From: CAVZYN01 sp963779515
GTDB taxonomy: Bacteria; Pseudomonadota; Alphaproteobacteria; Rhizobiales; Hyphomicrobiaceae
Direction of reading: 5' to 3'
Length of the DNA stretch: 64,000 nt
Assembly (NCBI GenBank): GCA_963779515.1
Contig: CAVZYN010000003.1
Location: 62,001 to 126,000, forward strand
The notes beneath the pieces were generated by a model. It was not told the origin of the DNA. It worked only from the letters and a program-made list of their open reading frames with translations, and searched no databases. Below, one piece after another: positions 27,537 through 37,042 of the stretch. The stretch's first letter is position 1; every line of letters starts with the position of its first letter. A program made the position numbers and the translations under genes.

Positions 27537-28286
27537 ATGGACCGCAAAGCCTTCCTGAAGCCGATCGCCCATCGCGGGCTTCACACTGCCAAGGCCGGGA
27601 TTATCGAGAATACCGCGCCGGCCTTTGTCGCGGGCCTCGAAAAGGGATTCGGCCTCGAATGCGATCTCCAGCCCGCGCGCGACGGCACGCCCATGGTGTT
27701 TCACGATTTCACGCTCGACCGTTTGACCAATGACAAGGGGCCGATTGCCGCGCGCACCCCGGCCGCGCTCGCAAAGCTCCGCTACAAGGGCGCAAAGGAC
27801 GTCGGCATCCTGCCTTACGCCGATTTTCTCGATCTCTGCGCCGGACGCGGTCCGCTGCTGGTCGAAGTCAAAAGTGATTGGTCGAAGCCGTCCGTGAAAT
27901 TCCTGAAAGAGATCGCGCGGCTGTCGCTGAACTACAAAGGGCCAATTGCGCTCATGTCCTTCGATCCGGCGGTGATGGCGATCCTTGCCGAACTTGCGCC
28001 CAAGGTGCCGCGCGGCATCGTCGCCGGTGTCTACAAGGGTGACGGCTGGTGGATCGAGACGATCGGCCAAGCGCGCGCCGACCGTCTGACGAACCTCTTG
28101 GAGTCTGGTCCCGCCAAGCCCTCGTTCTACAGCTACCACATCAAATCGCTGCCGACGCCGGTGACGCAATACGTGCGCGAGGTTCAGGGCTTGCCGGTGT
28201 TCTGCTGGACCGTGCGGACCAAAGAGGACCGCAAAACAGCCGAGCAATGGTCGGACGCCCCAACGTTTGAGGGTTTCGAATACTAA
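27537..28286 (+). CDS. Glycerophosphodiester phosphodiesterase
   Basis: 249 residues from ATG 27537; an upstream GTG at 27456 would add an unlikely Pro-rich leader. IAHRGLHTAKAGIIENTAPAF carries the conserved HRG and the N-T-A-F pattern of GDPD; FGLECDLQPARDGTPMVFHD carries the E-x-D metal ligands and the second His. The C-terminal motif PVFCWTVRT matches the family. It splits glycerophosphodiesters into an alcohol and glycerol-3-phosphate. No signal peptide, so it acts in the cytoplasm, probably in lipid turnover. Confidence 0.9.
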   Translation: MDRKAFLKPIAHRGLHTAKAGIIENTAPAFVAGLEKGFGLECDLQPARDGTPMVFHDFTLDRLTNDKGPIAARTPAALAKLRYKGAKDVGILPYADFLDLCAGRGPLLVEVKSDWSKPSVKFLKEIARLSLNYKGPIALMSFDPAVMAILAELAPKVPRGIVAGVYKGDGWWIETIGQARADRLTNLLESGPAKPSFYSYHIKSLPTPVTQYVREVQGLPVFCWTVRTKEDRKTAEQWSDAPTFEGFEY

Positions 28287-28367
28287 ACCTGCCAATTCAG
28301 CAGGGCACATGGCGGCCAACCGGTCTATGACGGTGCGCGGCGGGGGCAGGGGGCAGAGGCAGGGGAC

Positions 28368-29771
28368 GTGACGGATCTCGAGATCACATACGATGTGCTG
28401 GTAATCGGCGGCGGCAACGCGGCGCTGTGCGCGGCCATTGCGGCGCGCGAGGGCGGTGCCGAACGCGTCTTGGTGCTCGAGGCCGCGCCAAAGTTCTATC
28501 GCGGCGGCAACACGCGCCATACCCGCAACATGCGCTGCGCCCACGACAGCGCCACCGAAACGCTCTCCGGCCCCTACACGGAAGAGGAATTCTGGGACGA
28601 TCTGTTGAAGGTGACGGGCGGCAATACAGACGAGCAGCTCGCGCGCTACATGATCAGTGAATCAAAAGAGATGCTGACCTGGATCGCCCGCCAGGGTGTG
28701 CGGTTTCAGCCCTCGCTCGGCGGCACGTTGAGCCTGGGGCGCACCAACTCGTTCTTTCTCGGTGGCGGCCGCGCCATGCTCAACGCGCTCTACCTGACAG
28801 CGGAGAAACTTGGCGTCGAGACCTTGTACGACGCTGAAGTCGTCGATCTGGACATCAGGGACAATGCTTTCCGATCGGCGACCGTAAAGTTCGGTGATCG
28901 CCGCGTTACAGTTCGCGCCAAGGCTTTGGTCGCGGCCAGCGGCGGATTCGAGTCCAACATCGAATGGCTGAAAGAGTCTTGGGGGCCCGCCGCCGAGAAT
29001 TTCCTCATTCGTGGCACGCGCTACAATCAGGGCGTTGTCTTGAAGGCGCTGATTGCAAAAGGCGTGCAGCAGATCGGCGACCCGACGCAATGCCACGCGG
29101 TCGCCATTGATGCGCGCGCCCCGAAATACGACGGCGGCATCATCACCCGGCTCGATTGCGTCGTCTTTGGCATTGTCGTCAACAAGCATGCGGTGCGATT
29201 TTACGACGAGGGCGAAGATGTCTGGCCGAAGCGCTACGCCATCTGGGGGCGTCTTGTCGCCGCGCAGCCGGATCAAATCGCCTACATAGTTTTCGATGCA
29301 TCATCGCTGAAGATGTTTATGCCGTCGCTCTATCCGGCAATCGCCGCGCCGACGATCGCCGCGCTGGCGGAGAAGCTGAAGCTTGATCCGGCGACGCTCG
29401 ATCAGACGGTCCGGACCTTTAACGCAGCCGTGCGACCCGGCACCTTCGATCACACGATCCTGGATGACTGCCGCACCGAAGGGCTGACGCCGCCAAAAAC
29501 CCATTGGGCGCGCAAGATCGAGACCGCGCCGTACTACGCCTATCCTGTGCGCCCCGGCATCACCTTCACGTATCTCGGCACCCGCGTGAACCGCGAGTCG
29601 CGCATGATGATGCAGGATGGGGGACCATCGGACAACATGTATGCCGCTGGCGAAATCATGGCCGGCAATGTTCTAGGCCAAGGCTATGCCGCCGGCATCG
29701 GCATGACAATCGGCAGCGTCTTCGGGCGCATCGCAGGCAGGGAGGCAGCCGCCAATGCAGGACGGCAGTAA
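28368..29771 (+). CDS. tcuA: FAD-dependent tricarballylate dehydrogenase-type protein
   Basis: 467 residues from GTG 28368. FAD-binding VLVIGGGNAALCAAIAAREGG at the N-terminus, then the fumarate-reductase/succinate-dehydrogenase flavoprotein fold. NTRHTRNMRCAH is typical of TcuA and distinguishes it from fumarate reductases. The C-terminal end GEIMAGNVLGQGYAAGIG binds the flavin. TcuA oxidises tricarballylate to cis-aconitate in the characterised systems. It overlaps tcuB by 17 bases; together they form the redox pair. The substrate here may be another citrate-like acid. Confidence 0.88.
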   Translation: MTDLEITYDVLVIGGGNAALCAAIAAREGGAERVLVLEAAPKFYRGGNTRHTRNMRCAHDSATETLSGPYTEEEFWDDLLKVTGGNTDEQLARYMISESKEMLTWIARQGVRFQPSLGGTLSLGRTNSFFLGGGRAMLNALYLTAEKLGVETLYDAEVVDLDIRDNAFRSATVKFGDRRVTVRAKALVAASGGFESNIEWLKESWGPAAENFLIRGTRYNQGVVLKALIAKGVQQIGDPTQCHAVAIDARAPKYDGGIITRLDCVVFGIVVNKHAVRFYDEGEDVWPKRYAIWGRLVAAQPDQIAYIVFDASSLKMFMPSLYPAIAAPTIAALAEKLKLDPATLDQTVRTFNAAVRPGTFDHTILDDCRTEGLTPPKTHWARKIETAPYYAYPVRPGITFTYLGTRVNRESRMMMQDGGPSDNMYAAGEIMAGNVLGQGYAAGIGMTIGSVFGRIAGREAAANAGRQ

Positions 29772-30909
29772 CATCATCGCGGGCTCGACGACCCACACGA
29801 CGGCGGCGCTCTCCGAGGCCGACCGATTGATGACGGTGTGCAATTCGTGCCGCTATTGCGAAGGGCTTTGCGCTGTTTTTCCCGCCATGGAAATGCGCCG
29901 CGTCTTCCCCGACGGCGATCTCAATTATCTCGCCAATCTCTGCCACGGCTGCGGCGCCTGCTACGTCGATTGCCAGTTCTCGCCGCCGCACGAGTTCAAC
30001 GTCAATGTTCCGCAGACACTCGCGATCGCGCGTTCGGAGTCCTATCAGGCCTATGCCTGGCCGCGCGCCTTGGCGCCGGCGTTCCAAAACAACGGCCTCG
30101 TCATCAGCCTCATCGCGGCGGCCAGTGTCGCGGTGTTCACGATCGGCTTCATCGCCTGGCATGATCCGCGCGTGCTGTGGAGCGCACACACAGGACCCGG
30201 CGCCTTCTACAAGCTGATGCCGCACAACACGATGGTCGCAATCTTTGGCGCCGCGTTCCTCTACGCGATCGTCGCGCTTGTGATGGGTGTGCGCGCGTTC
30301 TGGCAGTCGATCGAATTCAAGGCAGGCGCCCAAACCGATCTTGCCTCACTCTGGCAAGCGATGAAAGACGCCGGCAGCCTGCGCTATCTCGACGGTGGCG
30401 GCGTCGGCTGCTTCAACGAGGGCGAGACACCAACCGACAACCGCCGCCTCTATCATCATTTGACATTCTACGGCTTCCTGCTGTGCTTCGCCGCGACCTC
30501 GTTCGCAACGCTCTATCACTATCTGCTGGGACTGCAGGCGCCCTATCCGTGGTACGACCTACCGGTCGTGCTTGGCACACTCGGCGGTATTGGGCTGCTC
30601 ATCGGCCCTGCCGGCCTGCTCCGCGCCAAGCAAGTCCGCGATCCCGCGCTCCAGGACGGCAACCGGCAAGGCATGGATGTCGCGTTCCTGGTGATGCTGT
30701 TTCTGACGTCGCTGACGGGGCTCGCGCTGCTGATCCTGCGTGCGACGCCTGCCATGGGCCTTCTGCTGGCGCTCCATCTCGGCGTCGTTTTCGCGCTTTT
30801 CATCACCATGCCCTACGGCAAATTCGTACACGGCATCTATCGCTTCGCGGCGCTTGTGCGCTACGCTCAGGAGCGCCGCGCCATGGTCACAGACGGCGGG
30901 ACACACTGA
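29755..30909 (+). CDS. tcuB: TcuB: 4Fe-4S and membrane protein reoxidising TcuA
   Basis: 384 residues starting inside the end of tcuA. Two cysteine clusters at the N-terminus (CNSCRYCEGLC and CHGCGACYVDC) bind [4Fe-4S] centres. Then about six membrane segments containing possible heme histidines (LYHHLTFYGF, TLYHYLLGL, LALHLGVVFAL). In known systems TcuB takes electrons from TcuA's flavin to quinone. HGCGACYVDCQFSPPHEFN matches the TcuB/CitB family. Third gene of the unit begins 22 bases on. Confidence 0.9.
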   Translation: MQDGSNIIAGSTTHTTAALSEADRLMTVCNSCRYCEGLCAVFPAMEMRRVFPDGDLNYLANLCHGCGACYVDCQFSPPHEFNVNVPQTLAIARSESYQAYAWPRALAPAFQNNGLVISLIAAASVAVFTIGFIAWHDPRVLWSAHTGPGAFYKLMPHNTMVAIFGAAFLYAIVALVMGVRAFWQSIEFKAGAQTDLASLWQAMKDAGSLRYLDGGGVGCFNEGETPTDNRRLYHHLTFYGFLLCFAATSFATLYHYLLGLQAPYPWYDLPVVLGTLGGIGLLIGPAGLLRAKQVRDPALQDGNRQGMDVAFLVMLFLTSLTGLALLILRATPAMGLLLALHLGVVFALFITMPYGKFVHGIYRFAALVRYAQERRAMVTDGGTH

Positions 30910-30930
30910 ACGCACCAAGAGGTCTATGCC

Positions 30931-31905
30931 ATGCTGACGCGAATTGTCTCGAAGCTCGCCATCGGAGTCGTGGCGCTCGCAACTCTTGCGTCGCCAGGCA
31001 TCGCACAGACCTTTCCCGATAAGCCGATTACGCTGATTGTGCCGTTCGCGCCGGGCGGCGGCACGGATCTGATCGCGCGCGATCTCGGCCGCCATTTGAG
31101 CGACCAGCTCGGGCAGCCCGTGATCATCGAGAACAAGGGCGGTGGCGGCGGCATCATTGGCGCACAAGCCGTCGCCAGGGCCAAGCCCGACGGTTACACG
31201 TTGCTGCTCGCGACATCGACGTTCATCACCTCGACGACCGGCCAGCAGGCGCTGCCCTATGATGTCTTCAAGGATTTTGTGCCGGTCTCCCTGCTCGGGC
31301 GCGGTCCGTTGCTCGTCGTCGTCAATCGCGAAACCGGCGTCACGTCGATCCCGGATCTGATTGCGCGCGCCAAGGCGCAGCCGGCGGCGCTGAATTTCGC
31401 GTCATCCGGCCCTGCCGGCATCCAGCATCTGGCGGGTGAAATGTTCGTCCAGCGCACCGGCGCAAAGATGACGCACATTCCCTACAAGGGTGGCGGCCCG
31501 GCCATGGTCGATCTGCTGTCGGGGCAGGTGCAGGTCTACTTCGTGACGGTGCCGACAGTCATCGGTCACTTGAAGTCGGACAAGGTGCGCTTGCTCGCCT
31601 CCACCGGCAAAACGCGGATGAAAGTGTTCCCGGACACACCGACTGTGATGGAAACGGGCGTGGCCGACTACGACGTTGGGACGTGGTGGGGCGTGGTGGG
31701 GCCTGCGGGTTTGCCGGCGCCCGTCATCGCCAAACTCAATCAGGCCGTCAACGCGGCCGCCGCCAGCGAGACCATGATCAAGCGCTTCCAGGATGAAGGT
31801 GCGGAAACGTTCCGCGGCAACCCCGAGGCGTTCGCCGCCATGATGGCCGAGGAGAAGAAGGTCTGGCAGAAGGTCGTCGCCGACGGCAATCTGAAGTTCG
31901 AGTAG
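30931..31905 (+). CDS. Bug/TctC-type tripartite tricarboxylate transporter substrate-binding protein
   Basis: 324 residues. Signal peptide (LAIGVVALATLASPGIAQT), then FPDKPITLIVPFAPGGGTD, NKGGGGGIIGAQAVARAKPDGYT, and PYKGGGPAMVDLLSGQ, all TTT-family marks. It lies in the tcuAB unit, so tricarballylate or a citrate-like acid is the expected ligand. The characterised Salmonella system uses an MFS permease (TcuC); a binding protein instead, with no permease in the window, means the membrane part is encoded elsewhere or the protein has another role. Confidence 0.9.
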   Translation: MLTRIVSKLAIGVVALATLASPGIAQTFPDKPITLIVPFAPGGGTDLIARDLGRHLSDQLGQPVIIENKGGGGGIIGAQAVARAKPDGYTLLLATSTFITSTTGQQALPYDVFKDFVPVSLLGRGPLLVVVNRETGVTSIPDLIARAKAQPAALNFASSGPAGIQHLAGEMFVQRTGAKMTHIPYKGGGPAMVDLLSGQVQVYFVTVPTVIGHLKSDKVRLLASTGKTRMKVFPDTPTVMETGVADYDVGTWWGVVGPAGLPAPVIAKLNQAVNAAAASETMIKRFQDEGAETFRGNPEAFAAMMAEEKKVWQKVVADGNLKFE

Positions 31906-31989
31906 ACGGCCACGAGTCCGCCTCATGGTGAGCTTGTCGAACCATAGGCGGCCAGGAACGGTTGGATATTGACTATGACGGGAGTACCC

Positions 31990-32886
31990 ATGCGCATCGG
32001 GTTCATCGGTCTTGGCGTCATGGGCAGCGCCATGATCCAGCATCTCGCTGCAGCCGGGCATACACTCTCGCTCTACGACATCGATCAAGCCGTGACGCAG
32101 GCGCTCGCCAAGCGCCATAAGGACGCGCGCGCTGCCGCGACGCCGAAGGATGTCGCAGCCGCGTCCGACGTCGTCTTCACGATGTTGCCGAACGGCCGTG
32201 CGGTGCGCGACTGTACATTTGCGCCCGACGGGCTCGCCGCGGGCTTCAAGACAGGCGCGATCCTCGTTGACACCTCGTCGGCCGAACCTTGGCTGACGCG
32301 TGAAACCGCCGCGCGCCTCGCCGAACAAGGCATCGACATGATCGATGCGCCCGTCTCCGGCGCCCAGGAAGGTGCCGAAAGTGCGACGCTCGTCTTCATG
32401 TGCGGCGGCGAGGCCGCGGCGATCGAGCGCGTCCGGCCGCTGCTCGAGATCCTCGGCGATCACGTGTTTCATCTCGGCCCCGTCGGCAGTGGCCACGTCA
32501 TGAAGGCCGTCAACAACCTCGCGACCGCGCTGACCTGTCTCGGCACGGCGGAAGCGATGCTGATCGGCAAGTCGCACGGCTTGAAACCCTCCGCCATGAT
32601 CGACGTCCTCAATGTATCGACCGGGCAAAGCTTCATCACGTCAAAGAAATACGGACCGCAAGTCGTCGGCCGCCGCTTCGACGATGCCTTCAAACTCGAG
32701 TTGATGTTGAAGGATGTCGGCATCGCCAATGCGTTGGCCGACGCCAACGGCGTCAGCGTGCCGGCGAGCGCGCTTGGCCACCAGCTTTGGCGCGCCGCCA
32801 ACACGACACTCGGTCCCGGCCGGTCGGTTATGGACATCGTCCGCTGGTACGAGCAGATGACGGGCCACGAGTTGAAGGACGACTGA
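31990..32886 (+). CDS. 3-hydroxyisobutyrate/tartronate-semialdehyde-type beta-hydroxyacid dehydrogenase
   Basis: 298 residues from ATG 31990, chosen because GGAG at 31981-31984 precedes it by five bases. Starts RIGFIGLGVMGSAMIQHLAAAGH, the NAD(P) fold and family signature. The substrate motif DAPVSGAQEGAESATL, the catalytic Lys in GHVMKAVNNL, and the KD in LMLKDVGIA are present. It reduces or oxidises small beta-hydroxyacids with NAD(P). Same strand as the tcu group, 84 bases downstream; it could process a hydroxyacid product (inference). Confidence 0.87.
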   Translation: MRIGFIGLGVMGSAMIQHLAAAGHTLSLYDIDQAVTQALAKRHKDARAAATPKDVAAASDVVFTMLPNGRAVRDCTFAPDGLAAGFKTGAILVDTSSAEPWLTRETAARLAEQGIDMIDAPVSGAQEGAESATLVFMCGGEAAAIERVRPLLEILGDHVFHLGPVGSGHVMKAVNNLATALTCLGTAEAMLIGKSHGLKPSAMIDVLNVSTGQSFITSKKYGPQVVGRRFDDAFKLELMLKDVGIANALADANGVSVPASALGHQLWRAANTTLGPGRSVMDIVRWYEQMTGHELKDD

Positions 32887-33042
32887 ATGCCGGGACATCC
32901 AAGCGTCGCTCGATCCCCGGCGATGATGCGCGGCGGCAACAGCATTGACAATTGACGTCACGGCGGCCGATCAAGCCGCATTGGCGCCACAGTATCGGCA
33001 GATCGGTGCCGCCATCATCTTGGGGTATATTGAGAGGGTCCA

Positions 33043-33309
33043 ATGACATCAGCTTTCGTGCGCGGGCTTGTGCTCGCAACAGCCGTTTTCGCAATGAGCG
33101 CACCGGTATCGGCGGCGAAGAAATCCTGCGTTCTCGCCGGCGGCGACGCCACCATGATCACTGGAGACTTGGCGAAGTTCATGGCCAACGCAGCGCTTGG
33201 CAATTCGATCAAGGGTATGGGCGCGACGGCGTCGGGCGAGGTCAAGATGACCTGCACAGGTCCCAATCCGCTGACAACCTGCCAGGCCCGCCAAAAGGCC
33301 TGCAAGTAA
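33043..33309 (+). CDS. Small exported protein with four cysteines
   Basis: 88 residues. N-terminal signal peptide (VRGLVLATAVFAMSAPVSAA), cleavage likely after SAA, giving a mature protein of about 63 residues. Four Cys (KKSCVL, KMTCTG, TTCQAR, KACK), enough for two disulfides. Family not recognised. TATTGAGAGGGTCC precedes the ATG; a strong terminator follows at 33328. It looks like a well-expressed single gene. Confidence 0.75.
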   Translation: MTSAFVRGLVLATAVFAMSAPVSAAKKSCVLAGGDATMITGDLAKFMANAALGNSIKGMGATASGEVKMTCTGPNPLTTCQARQKACK

Positions 33310-33327
33310 TCCGGTTTCGAAGCAATA

Positions 33328-33357
33328 GGCCGCGTCTCGCGAGGACGCGGCCGTTTT
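33328..33357 (+). terminator. Rho-independent terminator after the small exported protein
   Basis: Perfect 9-bp stem GGCCGCGTC / GACGCGGCC (33328-33336 and 33344-33352), seven-base loop, then GTTTTG. Confidence 0.8.
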
Positions 33358-33361
33358 GCGT

Positions 33362-34801
33362 TCAGCGTTTGATCAGCTCGGCGGCCTGACGCTGCAGATC
33401 CGCCGTCGCCTTGCCGATGTCGCGGCCAACGAACGTGCCGCCCGTCTTGATGATGTCACCCTCGACCATCACGGTATCGACCACGGACGCGTTCGCCTGC
33501 ATCACGACAGTGCCGATCGGATCGTGCATCGGTGCGGTGGCGAGGCCGCGACCGCGGATCATGGCGATGTCGGCGCGCTTGCCGGCGGTCAGCGAGCCGA
33601 GTTCCTTGTCGATGCCGAGCAGCCTCGCGCCGTCGATCGTTGCCGCCGCCAGCACTTGCCGCGTCGTCAGCGTCACGGCTTTCAGCGGCTCTTTCTTGGC
33701 CTGCGCCGCGAGATTGTCGGCCAAACGTTGCGCCGCCAGCGCCATCCGCATCTGGCTGAACATGTCGCCGCCGATCCCCGTCACAACGTCGACGCCGAGC
33801 CCGGGCTTGCCGCCGTTGCGCAAGACACGCGCCGTCGCCGGCTGACCATGCCCCATCAGCATCTCGACCTCCGGTGTGACCACAATTTTTGCGCCGGCGT
33901 CCGCGCAGATCTTGTACTCGTCCTCGTCAAGGTCGTTGGCATGCACGAGGATTGCGCGCGGTGACAGCAGCTTGTCCTCGTTGAGCTTGGCGGTCGCGCG
34001 CGGGCGGCGCGCCTGATAGAGCCACGCGCCGATGTGGAACTGGTGGATGACGCCGAGGCTGAGGGCGAACTTGAAGTCGGCTTCGGTCTGGTCGGGTGGT
34101 GAAGAGTCGGGCCCGCGCAGGCCGATGGCGAGGCGAACCCGCCCGTCGCGCGCCGCAAGTGGCCCCGATTGGATGCGCATGATGTCGGCCTTGACCGCAT
34201 CGCCACCCTGTTGTGGTCCTGGGATCGCATAGCCGAGGAATGCACGGATGCCAGAGCGCTGCAGCGCATCGACGGCGGCGTCCGCATGCTTCGGTGTCAG
34301 CACCTCGCGACTCCAGTCGAAGATCGTGGTGGTGCCGTTGTCGAGCTGCTCGAGCGCGCCGGCGTAGTCACTTGCAGCGAGATCCTCAGCTGTCAGCTTC
34401 GGGCTGTATTTGCCAACCACCACTTGGAAATACTGGCCGAGCGTGTGGTCGCCCGACATGCCGCGAATGATGGCCTGGCCGAGGTGAATATGAGAATTGA
34501 CGAGACCCGGGATCAGGATCGCGCCGGCGGCATCGATCACCTGCGCATCTCCGGCAGGAATGCTGGCATCGATGCCGTAAATGCGGCCGTCGCGCACCAG
34601 CAGATCGCCAGTGCGCACGCCGCCGTCGTCGGTGTCCATGGTCACGATGGTGCCGCCCTTGAAGAGCACAGGACGGATCGTGCGCGCCTGGGCATGGACG
34701 CGGGTTGATGAGACGGGTAGCGCCGAGGCCAATGCGGCGGCGCCAGCAACAGCAGCAGCACCTGTGCGCAAGGCATGGCGGCGGGTCACGCGAGACGTCA
34801 T
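33362..34801 (-). CDS. TAT-exported amidohydrolase (TrzA/AtzA-like)
   Basis: 479 residues from ATG 34801 (GTG 34849 is a weaker start). TAT signal: TRRHALRTGAAAVAG. Metal-dependent amidohydrolase fold with the PGLVNSHIHLGQ His-x-His pair, a later His in HQFHIG, HANDLDEDE with its Glu, and GLGVDVVTGIGGDMFSQ for the metal-bound Asp. Resembles cyclic amidine deaminases/chlorohydrolases acting on N-heterocycles; the real substrate is unknown. Export is unusual for this group. It is convergent to the small exported protein gene, with only five bases after that gene's terminator. Confidence 0.85.
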   Translation of the reverse strand: MTSRVTRRHALRTGAAAVAGAAALASALPVSSTRVHAQARTIRPVLFKGGTIVTMDTDDGGVRTGDLLVRDGRIYGIDASIPAGDAQVIDAAGAILIPGLVNSHIHLGQAIIRGMSGDHTLGQYFQVVVGKYSPKLTAEDLAASDYAGALEQLDNGTTTIFDWSREVLTPKHADAAVDALQRSGIRAFLGYAIPGPQQGGDAVKADIMRIQSGPLAARDGRVRLAIGLRGPDSSPPDQTEADFKFALSLGVIHQFHIGAWLYQARRPRATAKLNEDKLLSPRAILVHANDLDEDEYKICADAGAKIVVTPEVEMLMGHGQPATARVLRNGGKPGLGVDVVTGIGGDMFSQMRMALAAQRLADNLAAQAKKEPLKAVTLTTRQVLAAATIDGARLLGIDKELGSLTAGKRADIAMIRGRGLATAPMHDPIGTVVMQANASVVDTVMVEGDIIKTGGTFVGRDIGKATADLQRQAAELIKR

Positions 34802-34906
34802 GGGTCGTCCTCCGGTCGGCCGGATGGTACGAGCGTGAGCCGCCCACATGCGTCGACCGCAGGTTAGGTTAGTGCTTGTTGCCCGTAGGGTGCAACAGAT
34901 TGCGCC

Positions 34907-35731
34907 CTACGATCTTCGCGCCTTGGCGCGATCGTAGAGGCCCATTACTTCGGGCAAGTGCTTTTTGATGGTGTCGATGCGGGTTTCGCCCGACGGATGC
35001 GTCGACATCCATTGCGGCGGCGCACCTTTGGAGGCTTGCCCCATCTTGGTCCAGAGCGAGACCCCCGCTTCGGGATTGTAGCCGGCGCGTGCCGCAAGTT
35101 CCATGCCGATCAAGTCGGCCTCGAGCTCGTCGTTACGGCTGAATTTGAGCGACGCGAGACTGCCAGCGCCCGCGCCGACGAGGTCGCCGAGCTGCCCGAA
35201 CACCAAGCCGGCCATGACGCGGCCCGCATTGACCATCATCGATTTGCCGGCGCGCTCGCGGGCATGCTCCCACAGCGCGTGGCCGATCTCGTGGCCCATG
35301 ATCATCGCGATCTCGTCGTCCGTCAGCTGCAGCTTCTCGATGATGCCGGAGAAGAAGGCGATCTTGCCGCCGGGCATGCAGAAGGCGTTGATCTGCGGCG
35401 AGACCAGCATGTTGACCTCCCACTTCCAGTCCTTCGCACGCTCGTTGAATTTTTGCGTATGCGGCAGGAGATCGCGCGCGATCCGGCGCAGCCGCTGCAC
35501 CTGCGGGTGATCGTCGCCTGCCAGCGCCCGCTTCTGGAACGCCTGACGCGTCATCTGGTCGTACTGCAGCCCGGCCTGCAACTCGATTTTCTCGGCGCCG
35601 ACCAAATTGCGCATGATGGATTTGCGCGTGACCTTGACACCCTCGGTGTCATCGGGCCCGCGCTGCGCGACCGCCGGACCCGCCAAGGCAATCACGACCG
35701 CCAACGCGACAAGAACTGCGAACCGGCGCAT
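34907..35731 (-). CDS. M48-family zinc metalloprotease, exported
   Basis: 274 residues from ATG 35731 (RRFAVLVALAVVIALAGPAVAQ signal peptide); longer frames begin at 35836. HEIGHALWEHARERAG holds the HEXXH zinc motif; the third ligand Glu lies in NDELEADLIGMELAARAG. NAFCMPGGKIAFFSGI is the typical M48/LoiP-BepA block. It ends STHPSGETRIDTIKKHLPEV, also typical. A periplasmic quality-control protease for envelope proteins (family knowledge). Divergent from the FemAB-like gene. Confidence 0.92.
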   Translation of the reverse strand: MRRFAVLVALAVVIALAGPAVAQRGPDDTEGVKVTRKSIMRNLVGAEKIELQAGLQYDQMTRQAFQKRALAGDDHPQVQRLRRIARDLLPHTQKFNERAKDWKWEVNMLVSPQINAFCMPGGKIAFFSGIIEKLQLTDDEIAMIMGHEIGHALWEHARERAGKSMMVNAGRVMAGLVFGQLGDLVGAGAGSLASLKFSRNDELEADLIGMELAARAGYNPEAGVSLWTKMGQASKGAPPQWMSTHPSGETRIDTIKKHLPEVMGLYDRAKARRS

Positions 35732-35860
35732 CACAACCTCCACAACCCTGCGACCACACGCCATGATATAGGTATCATCCAAGGCGCTGCTATGATCGTT
35801 TTGCCTTCCAAGGGCAAAAATGTCGAGAGCCGGCACGTCGTGGCCAATCCGGGCATCTGA

Positions 35861-37042
35861 ATGACCAAATCAGACGAAAGCACGCTCCGGGTCGAACCGC
35901 GGATTTCAGCCATCGCGGCGGCCGAATGGGATGCCTGTGCCAATCCGGAAGCCGCCACCTACAACCCGTTTCTGTCGCACGCCTTCCTGAAGGCGCTCGA
36001 AGACGCAGGCACCGTTGGCGGCCGGTCGGGCTGGACGCCGCAGCACTTGGTGCTCGAAGCGCAAAAAGGTGCGATCGCGGGCGTCGCGCCGGCCTACCTC
36101 AAGACCCACAGCCAAGGCGAATACATTTTCGACCATGGCTGGGCCGAGGCCTATCAACGCGCGGGTGGAGCCTATTATCCGAAGCTGCAAATCGCCGTGC
36201 CGTTCACGCCGGTGCCGGGCCGCCGCTTCCTTGCGCGGCCGGGAAAAGATCATGACCACAGCGAGCGGATGCTGGCGGCGGGCGCGATCGAACTCGCCAA
36301 TCGCCATGGCCTCTCATCGATCCACGCGACGTTCGTGACGGAATCAGAGTGGATCCGCTTGGGCGCAAGCGGCCTCCTACAGCGCACCGGCCAGCAGTTT
36401 CATTGGGCGAACGCGGGATATCAAACCTTTGAGGAGTTCCTCTCGGCGCTGTCGTCGCAAAAGCGCAAGACGATCCGCAAGGAACGCCGCCAGGCGCTCG
36501 CCGCCGGATTGACGATCGAGCGCGTCTCGGGACGCGACATCACAGAAGCGCACTGGGACGCGTTCTTCGAGTTCTACATGGACACCGGCAGCCGCAAGTG
36601 GGGCCGCCCGTATCTCAACCGCAAATTCTTTTCGCTGCTGGGCGCGGCGATGGGCGAACGGTGCTTGTTGATTTTTGCCAAGAGCGGCGATCGGCCAATC
36701 GCGGGCGCCCTCAATCTGATTGGCGGCGATTGCCTTTATGGCCGCTACTGGGGCTGCGCCGAGCAGCATCCCTGCCTGCATTTCGAGATCTGCTACTATC
36801 AAGCCATCGATTACGCCATCGAGCACAAGCTCGCCCGCGTCGAAGCCGGCGCCCAGGGCGAGCACAAGCTCGCGCGCGGCTACATGCCAGCGCCAACGTA
36901 TTCGTTGCACTGGGTCGCGGACGCCGGTTTCCGCAAGGCCGTCGATCGCTTTCTCAAGGAGGAACGCGCCCACATGGCGGAAGAACGCGCAATGCTGGCG
37001 GAGTTCGGCCCGTTCCGGAAGGTCGTGGAGGAGCAGGATTGA
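35861..37042 (+). CDS. FemAB-like GNAT-fold protein (PF04339 type)
   Basis: 393 residues. The family pattern is clear: NPFLSHAFLKALEDAG near residue 35, GWTPQHLVLEAQ, FDHGWAEAYQRAGGAYYPKLQ, and late EAGAQGEHKLARGYMP. Members carry a double GNAT fold and are thought to transfer acyl or amino-acid groups, possibly to cell-wall or lipid precursors, but no reaction is proven. Soluble. ATG 35861 is the only reasonable start. Confidence 0.88.
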   Translation: MTKSDESTLRVEPRISAIAAAEWDACANPEAATYNPFLSHAFLKALEDAGTVGGRSGWTPQHLVLEAQKGAIAGVAPAYLKTHSQGEYIFDHGWAEAYQRAGGAYYPKLQIAVPFTPVPGRRFLARPGKDHDHSERMLAAGAIELANRHGLSSIHATFVTESEWIRLGASGLLQRTGQQFHWANAGYQTFEEFLSALSSQKRKTIRKERRQALAAGLTIERVSGRDITEAHWDAFFEFYMDTGSRKWGRPYLNRKFFSLLGAAMGERCLLIFAKSGDRPIAGALNLIGGDCLYGRYWGCAEQHPCLHFEICYYQAIDYAIEHKLARVEAGAQGEHKLARGYMPAPTYSLHWVADAGFRKAVDRFLKEERAHMAEERAMLAEFGPFRKVVEEQD

